This document shows positions 16,068-24,258 of a DNA stretch of 64,000 nt, in pieces. The notes beneath the pieces are model-generated. The model saw only the letters and a list, made by a program, of their open reading frames with translations. It made no database searches and had not been told where the DNA came from. Position numbers and translations under genes: made by a program. The stretch covers positions 1-64,000 of the forward strand of contig NZ_JBBMEJ010000010.1 in the NCBI RefSeq assembly GCF_040096615.1, written 5' to 3'. Source of the DNA: Blautia_A aquisgranensis (GTDB lineage: Bacteria; Bacillota; Clostridia; Lachnospirales; Lachnospiraceae). The first letter of the stretch is position 1. The number at the start of each line of letters is the position of its first letter.

Positions 16068-16649
16068 GATGTAGATTTCGTTGCCTTCTATTACTACAGC
16101 GGCTTTACAGGGCATATATGAGGTTTGCGGTCCTCTTGCGGAATTGCTGGATAAGGTAGTAAGATCATCTGTGGCTTTGGAAGTATCTTTCTCTTTTTCA
16201 TCCAGGGAATAAAAAATATTCAGGTTTTCACCCATCTCTAAAAATTTTTCCTGTTGTTTTTTTGAAATGGCATGATTATTATAGTCTTTCATATCCCGTA
16301 GGGAACCATTTCCCAGCAATAACAACGGCATCTTCCCCAGTTCATTCTGAGTTGGATTTTTTCCAAACGCATTCATATCAATTCCTGAAAAAGTCGTTGT
16401 TTCCGTATAATCTTCAATTTTGATGACAACCGGGACTTCTATGACTGGCCAGATTTCTTTTATACCTTTTATCTTCTTCGCTTTCTGCAAAAAATCTTCA
16501 TCATAAGCCAGATCTCCAAGTGGGAGCAGCACAGTAAATTGCCGTTTTTCTTCTTTCATGCCTGCCAGCAGCATTCCTAATAATGTAAGTATCAATGCCA
16601 GCAGAAGTATGACTAATAAGGTAAAGCTGTCTATTTTTTTTCTTTTCAA
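15942..16649 (-). CDS. Membrane-anchored extracytoplasmic protein of the ABC system
   Basis: A 235-residue protein with a single N-terminal membrane anchor (residues 9-30 after the basic MKRKKIDS) and a large outside domain. The segment KRQFTVLLPLGDLAYDEDFLQKAKKIKGIKEIWPV followed by TTTFSGIDMNAF (in parts) recalls the MacB/FtsX periplasmic core, in which a lone domain lacks the permease. It is the last gene of the operon, overlapping the upstream gene by 4 bp (ATGA). Its last 40 codons are duplicated at 12254-12394. Function is inferred from context: an extracytoplasmic partner of the exporter. Confidence 0.7.
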   Translation of the reverse strand: MKRKKIDSFTLLVILLLALILTLLGMLLAGMKEEKRQFTVLLPLGDLAYDEDFLQKAKKIKGIKEIWPVIEVPVVIKIEDYTETTTFSGIDMNAFGKNPTQNELGKMPLLLLGNGSLRDMKDYNNHAISKKQQEKFLEMGENLNIFYSLDEKEKDTSKATDDLTTLSSNSARGPQTSYMPCKAAVVIEGNEIYIPISQAQDLCREIGEPSEISKVYLKINGKNNLENAKKILSGI

Positions 16650-17956
16650 TGAGAATCCGCCTTTCTCACTTCTTCGAGAAGGATATTTTTCTTATGAAGC
16701 TTTCTGACCAGAATCAGGATTATGGAAATAAGCAGTACTGCAACAACTGCAGCTATGGAATACCACCAGTTATTGGTTTTCTCCTGGTCATCTTCAACCT
16801 TTAAAGACTTTATCTGGGTTTCTTTGATTTCAGAATCAAATTTTATTTCTTCCTCATATGATTTGCCATCTGCATCCTCATACGTAAGAATTAATTGTCC
16901 TGCACATTTTCCTGTTTTTCCTTTTACATATATGCGAAGACTTCCTTGGGATAAATCTCCGGCCTCTATGGTCCCTAAGAATGCAGTATCGTTTGAGCTT
17001 AATTCATCAGCCTTTAAGCTGACATTTGCATTGTATATTTTGTCTCTTCCTAGATTCATTGCTTTTACCGGGATCTCTACTGTATCCATAGTGTATAAAA
17101 CAGATGGAATATCTGAAGCTTCCAGCTTAACACGAACCGGTTGGATGATCTGAAAAGACAGTAATTCTGTACCGGTAGTTGCCGTTGCTTTCGAATCTTC
17201 ATAATCCAGAGAAAAAGTAATGACAGCCTGGCCAGGATCACAGTTTTCTGTTATAGTAATCATCTGTTCCAAAGTAATTGCTTCACCAGGAGCCAGGACT
17301 TGTACATAAAAAGAGTTTTTCTCAAATTCAATTCCTTTGTTCTCTGTAGAAAGGGAAATTTTTAAACCAAATACATTTTGACTGCAGCTTTTATTTCGAA
17401 ATGTCAGCGACATTTCTGTTGTAGAACCAGCCTCCAATCGTCCACCTGAAAGATTGCTGTCTTCTAATAATACCTGCGGTTTATGTAATATTTTTTCACT
17501 TGATGAGTCTGATGTTGAATTACCTCCTCCCCCACCGCCCGAATACCCGTTGTCTATAACCGGATCTGTTATCTGCGGGGCGTCACCGTCTTCCGGATTA
17601 TCACTGTCTATTACAACATGAAAAGGATTCGATTTAGAACCATCACCAAAGTCATCTCCTGATGTAAAAATATCCGGATCCGGATTTTCTTTATCGGTAT
17701 CAGCTTTATCAGGAGTCTTTTCATCCTCTGCCGGAGGTTCGGTACTCGGAGGTTCGGTACTCGTAGAATCATCCTCTTTTTCATCAAGGGTTAACGAGTT
17801 GTCATTCTCATAAGATACGGACGGATCTGAGTCCGTAAATCCTTCTTCAGCAGATGTAATCTCCGTGTTTTGAGGCTCTGTGGCAAAAACGGTAGCTGGA
17901 AGAAATATTATTGTCGTACACAATACTAATGCCGTTTTTACAAATAAATTTCTCAT
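16646..17956 (-). CDS. Secreted membrane-anchored CARDB-like protein
   Basis: A 436-residue surface protein. It has a Sec signal peptide (residues 1-25), an acidic, Thr/Pro/Glu-rich linker (30-115, with a repeated STEPPSTEPP unit), a Gly patch, and two or three Ig-like CARDB/NEW3-type beta domains (about 165-375: LEAGSTTEMSLTFRN, LAPGEAITLEQMITI, YTMDTVEIPVKAMNLGRDKIYN). A membrane helix at about 392-415 and a basic tail end it. It lies 2 bp after the ATPase. The plan suggests a long outside arm that positions a partner at the cell wall. Domain names are by pattern only. Confidence 0.75.
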   Translation of the reverse strand: MRNLFVKTALVLCTTIIFLPATVFATEPQNTEITSAEEGFTDSDPSVSYENDNSLTLDEKEDDSTSTEPPSTEPPAEDEKTPDKADTDKENPDPDIFTSGDDFGDGSKSNPFHVVIDSDNPEDGDAPQITDPVIDNGYSGGGGGGNSTSDSSSEKILHKPQVLLEDSNLSGGRLEAGSTTEMSLTFRNKSCSQNVFGLKISLSTENKGIEFEKNSFYVQVLAPGEAITLEQMITITENCDPGQAVITFSLDYEDSKATATTGTELLSFQIIQPVRVKLEASDIPSVLYTMDTVEIPVKAMNLGRDKIYNANVSLKADELSSNDTAFLGTIEAGDLSQGSLRIYVKGKTGKCAGQLILTYEDADGKSYEEEIKFDSEIKETQIKSLKVEDDQEKTNNWWYSIAAVVAVLLISIILILVRKLHKKNILLEEVRKADSH

Positions 17957-17958
17957 TA

Positions 17959-18675
17959 TCAGGCAGTCCTTTCTCTTAAGATTCCTCCATCCATTTCATA
18001 TACGTGGTCACATAAGATTCTGATGTCCTCTTCATTATGGCTTGCCAGCAAAATGGTTTTTCCTGCTGCTTTTAAATCCAGCAGCAGTTCTCTTATTTCT
18101 TCCACGCCATGTTTATCCAGTCCATTAAACGGCTCATCCAGGATCAAAAACAGAGGATCTTCCATAATGGCCTGTGCAATACCAAGGCGTTGACGCATTC
18201 CAAGGGAATATTTTCCGACTGGTTTCTTCATGTCCGGATCCAATCCTACCCTTTTTAAGACTATGCGGATATCGGCCTTCGAAATCCGGCCATTCATGTC
18301 TGCCAGGATCTCCAGGTTTTTAAAGCCCGTATATTGTGTAAGAAAACCGGGAGTCTCGATAATAACTCCAAGACTTTCAGGAAAATCCACATCATGACCT
18401 ATTTTTTTCCCGAATACAAAAATAGTGCCCGTAGTTACAGGAAGAAACCCACAGATGCATTTCATAAGAACGGTCTTCCCTGAACCGTTATTTCCAACAA
18501 TCCCATAGACGTTCCCTGTTTTCAAGGAAAGATTTACTTCCTGTAACACGATGTCTTCACCGAAACGTTTGGTCACGTGTTCTATTTTTACGCAGGTGTT
18601 CTGCATCGTTCCACTTGCTCTTTCCAGATTACAGGCCAGACTAAATGTCTTTTCAGATTTCTTCCAATCTTCCAT
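17959..18675 (-). CDS. ABC transporter ATPase
   Basis: An ATPase of 238 residues with Walker A (GNNGSGKT, about residue 57), Q loop, signature YSLGMRQRLG, Walker B (LFLILDEPFNGLDKHG) and switch His (LASHNEED). The ATG at 18675 has GGGAGGTG before it and overlaps the upstream permease by 23 bp. The ATPase core starts only at residue about 28 (KIEHVTKRFG), so the N-terminal 25 residues are an extension; a start at 18606 is possible but its ribosome site is weaker. It energises the two permeases encoded upstream. Confidence 0.9.
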   Translation of the reverse strand: MEDWKKSEKTFSLACNLERASGTMQNTCVKIEHVTKRFGEDIVLQEVNLSLKTGNVYGIVGNNGSGKTVLMKCICGFLPVTTGTIFVFGKKIGHDVDFPESLGVIIETPGFLTQYTGFKNLEILADMNGRISKADIRIVLKRVGLDPDMKKPVGKYSLGMRQRLGIAQAIMEDPLFLILDEPFNGLDKHGVEEIRELLLDLKAAGKTILLASHNEEDIRILCDHVYEMDGGILRERTA

Positions 18676-19381
18676 ATAAAACACCTCCCAGAATTCCCAG
18701 CATTACTAATAAAAACAACAGTAGAAATAGCCAAACTCCTATTTTGTCCGGTCCCCAATTTTCATCAGCCAGTATCCATTCTACTGGATAAAACCATATC
18801 TGATTCTTAAAATAGCGGTCATGAAGGATAATTCCGAAATAAAAGCTTACAAAAGGGATTCCATATGCCATGTAAGCAGAATCCCATAAAATCCCGCAGC
18901 TTCCACCGAAAGTACTTATGATACTTCCGATAAGCCCTGTCCGAAATGCCTTCATGAATAAGTCCAGAAGTGCTTCTTTCTGAATAGCACCCTTTATCTC
19001 CAGCGGATAGAACACAATAAAATTGATAAAAAGTACCGTTAGTATAGATAACGTCCAGACCATAAAACCAGATACCATAATGGAAAAGACTTTACCTTCG
19101 ATATACTGTCTGCGAGTCGTTCTGGGAAGTATCTCCTTTAAAAATCCACTTTTATATTCTTGCAGAATGGAATCACTCCATGGCAATACGGCTGCTACCG
19201 GAATGGCAAAAGATACTGCCTGACTTTTTAAGGAACCTTCCAGTATACTGATAAAAGTACCACATGTCAGTGCTTTTTTTAAGCTGGGATAAGTCTGTCC
19301 AATGGCGATGGAAATGCAGGCTATCAGCCATGCTGCCAGAAAATTCTTATTAAAAAACATACGTTTTGTTTCACCCCACAT
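18653..19381 (-). CDS. ABC permease subunit
   Basis: A 242-residue membrane protein with about six helices (residues 14-30, 53-70, 98-125, 150-165, 170-187, 215-236) and the cytosolic motif KSGFLKEILPRTTRRQYIEGK between helices 2 and 3, the coupling region of ABC-2 permeases. AAGGGGG precedes the ATG. It lies 18 bp after the other permease gene; the two probably form the membrane heterodimer. Confidence 0.8.
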   Translation of the reverse strand: MWGETKRMFFNKNFLAAWLIACISIAIGQTYPSLKKALTCGTFISILEGSLKSQAVSFAIPVAAVLPWSDSILQEYKSGFLKEILPRTTRRQYIEGKVFSIMVSGFMVWTLSILTVLFINFIVFYPLEIKGAIQKEALLDLFMKAFRTGLIGSIISTFGGSCGILWDSAYMAYGIPFVSFYFGIILHDRYFKNQIWFYPVEWILADENWGPDKIGVWLFLLLFLLVMLGILGGVLYGRLEEI

Positions 19382-19399
19382 AGGTTTTCCCCCTTCCGA

Positions 19400-20290
19400 T
19401 CATGTCTTTTCTCCAAGAAATTCAAAGGTATATTTTTTCATCCGGTTAATTGCAAAAACTGCAAGAAGAACTAAAATACCCAGAAAAAACATGTAGGAAT
19501 GCGAGATTTTCGGAAGCAATGGGTCATAACCCAAGTTATGTTTTCCGTATACTGCCTGGTTCAGAGGACTGATCCAGCAGATTAATACATTTACCTGATA
19601 CATTTCGTATTTTTCTTTATGTAAAATTGCAGCCAGTACTTTCGGGTCCAATAAAAAACCAAAGACACTGTAAAGAAGGCCAAAAATCATCCCCTTAGTC
19701 TTCCCTTTATAGAGATTTCCTACAAGGATTACAAAGCTTAAGGTCAGCGAATAACAAAACAGAAGGAAGAAAACCTGCAGCATACAGCCATAGGGTGAGA
19801 TACTTTCCATGACCCTTACTGTAGAAGGGACCTGCAGGTTTTTTCCTAATTCTGAATAACCAAGCATGGCCGCAGTTTCGCTCCACAGGTTACCTGGATA
19901 ACTCTTTTTCATACACAGCACGGCCGTAAACAGCAGCATCAAAACCGTATATAAAACAGTTACAAGAATAACATAAATGAATTGACCTAAAAGCCATTTC
20001 CTCTTGGTTGTCCGGGTCAGCTGGTATGGAGTAATAGGTGTCATCTTCGGCAGGTCAGAAAACATAAGAAGCAAGAGCAGCGAACTGGACAGTACTGCTA
20101 TCCCATCCCCAAATGTCCAGATAAATGGTTCAATGGCCTGTACCGGTGTATCGTAGGTCTCCATTACAACCATGATTCTGCCTGTAAGCAGGAAACTAAG
20201 TACAAATTCTAACAGAAATATAAAAATAACTTTGGGATTGCGTAGAAATCCGAAGAAATTGTACCTTACAATTCCAAATACCTGTCTCAT
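19400..20290 (-). CDS. ABC permease subunit
   Basis: A 296-residue membrane protein with about six helices (residues 22-40, 50-70, 95-125, 165-190, 200-215, 260-285) and the coupling segment TPYQLTRTTKRKWLLGQ. Its ATG is 1 bp beyond the lipoprotein stop, with no strong ribosome site of its own, so translation is probably coupled. Partner of the second permease and the ATPase downstream. Confidence 0.8.
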   Translation of the reverse strand: MRQVFGIVRYNFFGFLRNPKVIFIFLLEFVLSFLLTGRIMVVMETYDTPVQAIEPFIWTFGDGIAVLSSSLLLLLMFSDLPKMTPITPYQLTRTTKRKWLLGQFIYVILVTVLYTVLMLLFTAVLCMKKSYPGNLWSETAAMLGYSELGKNLQVPSTVRVMESISPYGCMLQVFFLLFCYSLTLSFVILVGNLYKGKTKGMIFGLLYSVFGFLLDPKVLAAILHKEKYEMYQVNVLICWISPLNQAVYGKHNLGYDPLLPKISHSYMFFLGILVLLAVFAINRMKKYTFEFLGEKT

Positions 20291-20291
20291 G

Positions 20292-21776
20292 TCAGTAACC
20301 CAGATTCCGGTCTATGATACTGCCATCCACGGCATTAATGGTAAGGAAACTTTCATTCGGATCTTTACTGGTATTTGATTCTGTTTCTCCGTTATATTCA
20401 CTTTCTGAAGTCATGCTGCCGAAAAAATCCCAGACGGGGATCAGAATACCTGTGTGTGCGTCAGTAGACGGCTCATATATTCTGGCATAACCAAGAACGA
20501 TCCGATCAATATTATAGACCCTGGAATTTTCATATTGCATATTATCAGCGTTTGTTACCACCATCATTTTTTCATAAATTTTCATAACCTCGCTGAACGA
20601 AAGAAGATTTAAATTCTCTGTCTTTATTTTACCGATTGTGTAGGGATTTGAATAAGTCATGCTTTCTATACCATCTTTATCGACATAGAAACAGAGACTT
20701 TCATAAGACCATGTTTCCATTGTGCTGTCCATATCTTCCAATGCCCCACCGTCTGCAATTGTCTGAGTGACCGGCACACCATTTATGGTACGTGCATAAT
20801 CAATTCTATATCCATTTCCAAAATCACCTGAACTATTATCGTCTTCAAAACTTTTGCACACCGCGTAATTCCAGTTAGAAAACTGCAAATCTGTGATGCC
20901 CATTTTTTCAACTTTTTCCTTTACAAGTTTTTTTGCTTCATCCAGGGACAGCCCGATAGATTCTTCTGTGGGTTTTTCTTCCTCTTCAGAATATCCGTAA
21001 TCACACCACATTGCATCCTCCGGTATTTTTTCCCCGCCCTTGTTTGCTACTTTCTTGATCTTGACTGACAAGGTATCGGAGCCAGTGTAAGATGTTTTAT
21101 AATAGTATTGTGAATCGTCTGGCATTTGTGCAATACAATCGAAAGAATTTCCGGCAACAGGTTTTGCCTCTGTCAGGGTTTTCTTTTCCGGAGCAGTTTC
21201 GTATTCCTGTTCCCATGTCTCAATATCTTCATAGATATCATAGACATAATTCCCATCATCATCTGTTCCATAGTTATACGGATCCAGGTTTCCGGTTGCA
21301 ACATCTTCTTTTAGTTCATCCAGAGTTTTTTTAATTTCATCCTTTGTCTTCACATAATAACTATCCATGGTATAAAGTTTTGCCTCTGAGAAGAATGCGT
21401 TTGTAATACGGTCTAGAAGCTCCTGGGTAACTTCTGCCGCGGTGACAGAAATAGCAGATATCTTTTCCACTTCCGGAATTTCTACGCCTGCATCTGTATT
21501 TACCACGAGCTTGGCACTGTCATCTTCCACATGGCTTTTATAATTTTGAGGAGCATCAATGAGATTCCTGATGGTTGTCTTTGACTCTGAACCGTCATCG
21601 TTCTTGCTTTCAGATGCTTCTCCTTTAGAACCGCTAACATCATCCGCTTCCGTATAAGCATCTACAGCCTTGCTCCCCTTCGGCTTTACCAAAGAAGAAT
21701 CCGGGGTCTGTGCGCATCCTGTAAACATTCCAATACAAAGCACTATTCCTGCAAACTTTTTTATGTTTTTTCTCAT
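20292..21776 (-). CDS. Large lipoprotein of the ABC system
   Basis: A 494-residue lipoprotein: signal peptide MRKNIKKFAGIVLCIGMFTGC with lipobox FTGC (Cys21), a Ser/Lys/Asp-rich linker (25-75), then an extracellular domain with no recognised catalytic motif. It ends SFLTINAVDGSIIDRNLGY. It is the first gene after the kinase, separated by 99 bp that carry a likely regulator box. A degraded second copy of its 3' part lies at 38608-38930. A substrate-binding or sensing role is inferred from position only. Confidence 0.8.
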   Translation of the reverse strand: MRKNIKKFAGIVLCIGMFTGCAQTPDSSLVKPKGSKAVDAYTEADDVSGSKGEASESKNDDGSESKTTIRNLIDAPQNYKSHVEDDSAKLVVNTDAGVEIPEVEKISAISVTAAEVTQELLDRITNAFFSEAKLYTMDSYYVKTKDEIKKTLDELKEDVATGNLDPYNYGTDDDGNYVYDIYEDIETWEQEYETAPEKKTLTEAKPVAGNSFDCIAQMPDDSQYYYKTSYTGSDTLSVKIKKVANKGGEKIPEDAMWCDYGYSEEEEKPTEESIGLSLDEAKKLVKEKVEKMGITDLQFSNWNYAVCKSFEDDNSSGDFGNGYRIDYARTINGVPVTQTIADGGALEDMDSTMETWSYESLCFYVDKDGIESMTYSNPYTIGKIKTENLNLLSFSEVMKIYEKMMVVTNADNMQYENSRVYNIDRIVLGYARIYEPSTDAHTGILIPVWDFFGSMTSESEYNGETESNTSKDPNESFLTINAVDGSIIDRNLGY

Positions 21777-21847
21777 TTCTGGTAATATCTCCTTTCTAAG
21801 GTTGTTATAAGTATATCATCGAGCATTACACCAAATCTTTCGCGATT

Positions 21848-21864
21848 TGTAACTGATATGTAAA
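21848..21864 (-). promoter_or_regulatory. Putative regulator box before the ABC operon
   Basis: TGTAACTGATATGTAAA (plus-strand reading): two hexamers with an 11-bp period, the spacing bound by OmpR-family dimers. It matches the box before the regulator gene (24031-24047) at 15 of 17 positions. A TATACT-like -10 lies downstream at a distance that would place the box upstream of a weak -35. Confidence 0.6.
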
Positions 21865-21875
21865 CGTTAGTGTGA

Positions 21876-23297
21876 TTACCAGAAAACAGAGACGGTAGTT
21901 CCTTTTCCCGGATTGCTTTCAATCTTCAGTTGGAAATCGTGCAGTTCTATAATTTTCTGACATAAAGAAAGACCGAGCCCTACACTTCCTTTTGCCCTGG
22001 AACGAGATTTGTCTACCATATAAAATGGTTCCGTCACCATTTCCAGATCCTCTTTCGGTATTCCCTTTCCAAAATCCTGAACCATCAGATGGTCTGGGGT
22101 TGCCTCAAGCACAATTTTAGATTCTTTCCTGGAAGCTTTGACTGCATTATCAATTAGATTTGTCACTACACTTATCATTAAGTCCTGATCAAACTTCTTT
22201 ACCAATTCTTTTGGTTCACAAAATACATCAAGAGAGATGTTTTTTTCTTGAAGCCTGCAATCAATAAGTTCTTTTACTTCTTTCAGGAAATTATCCACCT
22301 GTATTTCCACTGGATTGAATGAGTCTTCCGAAGCTTCGTAGAGTCCGGTTAATTCCAGCATTTTCATAGAAAGTCTTGACAGCCTGCGACATTCATTTTC
22401 AATATAAATCAGAGCCTTCTCCTGCCTTTCCGGGGTTAGGCGCACAGTAAGCAATGTATCTGCATAGCCTATGATTGCAGTCATTGGGGTCTTCAGCTCA
22501 TGAGCCAGACTTCCAATAAGCTGTTTTTGTGTCCGGTTTATGTTAGAAAGACTTTCAATTTGTTCTTTTATTTTACCTGTCATAAAATTAAAGGTTGCAC
22601 CTACCTGCGCAAGTTCTGTATTGCCCTCTGACGGTACTTTAAAATCATAAATACCTTCAGAAACAAGAAGCGTAGCTTCTCTTAGGCTTGTAAGCGGTGT
22701 TGTGATTTTTCGAAGGCTCAAATAAAGGATAATTCCCATCACCACGATCAAAGATAAAGTAAATCCACCCGTCTGAAAAAACAGCAGATGACTTTTTTCT
22801 ATTACATCTGTTATATCTTTATAAGTAACAATCTGATATCCCATATTTACATTGCCATAGTAAAATAACAAAAGTGTCCTTCCATTTATCTGACTGATCA
22901 TAGGGCCATGACCGTCACTGTTGATGCCATGATCCACCATGTTTGCCTTACTTTCACATAATTCTCTTAACTTTTTTACATCGAATTCATAAACAGTTCC
23001 ATTATAGATCATTTTTCCATCAAGATATAAAACCGCGCTGTCATGAAAAACCTGCCGAAAAGCATAAGTAACTATTTGGGGGCGCATTTCGTTGTCGGCA
23101 TTCTGTTTCTGATTGTCAGAAAGGCTTGTTTTATTTTCAAACTGTAAGATATTTGTTCTGAATATACTGCTTTCATAACTGTTGATATTCTGTATACTCT
23201 GATTTTTCCAACAATAAGTGGTATAGAGAAAGATCCCTGACGATACCAACAAAATGATACATGTAGTCTGAGAAAAGATCTTTATTAAGAGTTTCAT
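21876..23297 (-). CDS. Sensor histidine kinase of the ABC system
   Basis: A 473-residue kinase. First membrane helix at about 8-28, an extracytoplasmic domain of about 140 residues (29-172), a second helix at about 176-195, HAMP (ITTPLTSLREATLLVSEG), phosphoacceptor in SLAHELKTPMTAI (His near residue 270), N box (TNLIDNAVKAS), DFGKGI and GLGLSLCQKI. It overlaps the regulator stop by 4 bp. The sizeable outer domain points to sensing of an extracellular ligand or of the lipoprotein encoded next. Confidence 0.92.
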   Translation of the reverse strand: MKLLIKIFSQTTCIILLVSSGIFLYTTYCWKNQSIQNINSYESSIFRTNILQFENKTSLSDNQKQNADNEMRPQIVTYAFRQVFHDSAVLYLDGKMIYNGTVYEFDVKKLRELCESKANMVDHGINSDGHGPMISQINGRTLLLFYYGNVNMGYQIVTYKDITDVIEKSHLLFFQTGGFTLSLIVVMGIILYLSLRKITTPLTSLREATLLVSEGIYDFKVPSEGNTELAQVGATFNFMTGKIKEQIESLSNINRTQKQLIGSLAHELKTPMTAIIGYADTLLTVRLTPERQEKALIYIENECRRLSRLSMKMLELTGLYEASEDSFNPVEIQVDNFLKEVKELIDCRLQEKNISLDVFCEPKELVKKFDQDLMISVVTNLIDNAVKASRKESKIVLEATPDHLMVQDFGKGIPKEDLEMVTEPFYMVDKSRSRAKGSVGLGLSLCQKIIELHDFQLKIESNPGKGTTVSVFW

Positions 23298-23959
23298 AAA
23301 TCCACCTCAAGTCTGTAACCGATTCTGGGAATTGTTTTAATCTTATCCTGCCAGCCAAGCTTTTTCCTGATACGACCCACATGTGCATCCACAGTTCTTG
23401 TTTCTCCGCAGAACTCTTCGTTCCACAGTTCCTGCAGAATCTGATTCCTGGTCAGTGCTTTATTCGGATTTTTGGCGAACACCATGAGGCAGTTATATTC
23501 CATTGGCTTTAAATAGATTTCCATGCCAATTTTTGTAACAGTACGACTAGCAGTATCAATGATGACATCACCAATTTGAATCTGTTCTTGTACAGTGCCA
23601 TTACGTTCCAGTACTTTTTCAAGACGGACCATCACTTCCAGCATTTCAAATGGTTTTACAATATAATCTTCTGCACCGTCTTTTAATCCCTTTATCTTGC
23701 TCGCGATATCTCCCTTTGCGGTAAGAAATATTACGGGGATTTCATACTGCTTCAGTTTCGGTAACAGGCTATATCCGTCTCTTCCGGGAAGCATGATATC
23801 TACAAGTGCACACTGAAACGCATGATCTTGAATAATTGCTTCATATGCCTCATTTCCATCCAGATATCCCACTGTTTCATACCCTGCAATCTCCAAATTC
23901 ATACATAGCAGGTCATTGATTGACATTTCGTCTTCTATCACAAGAATTCTTGCCTTCAT
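23294..23959 (-). CDS. OmpR-family response regulator of the ABC system
   Basis: A 221-residue regulator: receiver (VIEDEMSINDLL, phosphoacceptor in CALVDIMLPGRDG, IVKPFEM) and winged helix (ILQELWNEEFCGETRTVDAHVGRIRKKL in segments, IPRIGYRLE). TGAGGTAA precedes the ATG. The same direct-repeat box lies before this gene and before the lipoprotein-ABC operon, so it probably activates both. Confidence 0.93.
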   Translation of the reverse strand: MKARILVIEDEMSINDLLCMNLEIAGYETVGYLDGNEAYEAIIQDHAFQCALVDIMLPGRDGYSLLPKLKQYEIPVIFLTAKGDIASKIKGLKDGAEDYIVKPFEMLEVMVRLEKVLERNGTVQEQIQIGDVIIDTASRTVTKIGMEIYLKPMEYNCLMVFAKNPNKALTRNQILQELWNEEFCGETRTVDAHVGRIRKKLGWQDKIKTIPRIGYRLEVDL

Positions 23960-24030
23960 AATTATTACCTCACATGTTTTTATAACTATCTTTTCACAGG
24001 TTAATTATACATTAAATTCTATAATGCAGT

Positions 24031-24047
24031 TGTAACTGATTTGTAAC
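24031..24047 (-). promoter_or_regulatory. Putative regulator box before the regulator-kinase pair
   Basis: TGTAACTGATTTGTAAC (plus-strand reading), two TGTAAC hexamers with an 11-bp period. A TATAAT -10 (minus strand, near 24004-24009) follows downstream. Same sequence type as 21848-21864. Confidence 0.6.
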
Positions 24048-24053
24048 AACAAA

Positions 24054-24107
24054 AAAGGAAACCAAAACCATTCTGTGAGAATAGTTTTGATTTCCTGTAT
24101 AAACCGT
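24054..24107 (-). terminator. Terminator between the GH20 unit and the regulator gene
   Basis: Minus strand: a long imperfect stem (GGAAATCAAAACTATTCT against AGAATGGTTTTGGTTTCC, loop CAC) followed by six T residues. It ends transcripts coming from the GH20 gene. Confidence 0.75.
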
Positions 24108-24258
24108 TATTTTCTGATCGTTTATAACGCTGGTGAGAACATTTATTATTATTTTTACTCCATTCCAGAATCATTCGAAAGAGAGACAATGCAAATACAA
24201 AAATTATTAAGAACACTAGAATTTTCATACGTAGCCTGATTCCTTTCATTTACCTTTA

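Noticed and set aside
24019..24228. Short minus-strand ORF with a hydrophobic start (MKILVFLIIFVF) after the GH20 gene
   Set aside because: Its 3' half is the terminator hairpin and T run at 24054-24107, so it would not be fully transcribed, and no family is seen.
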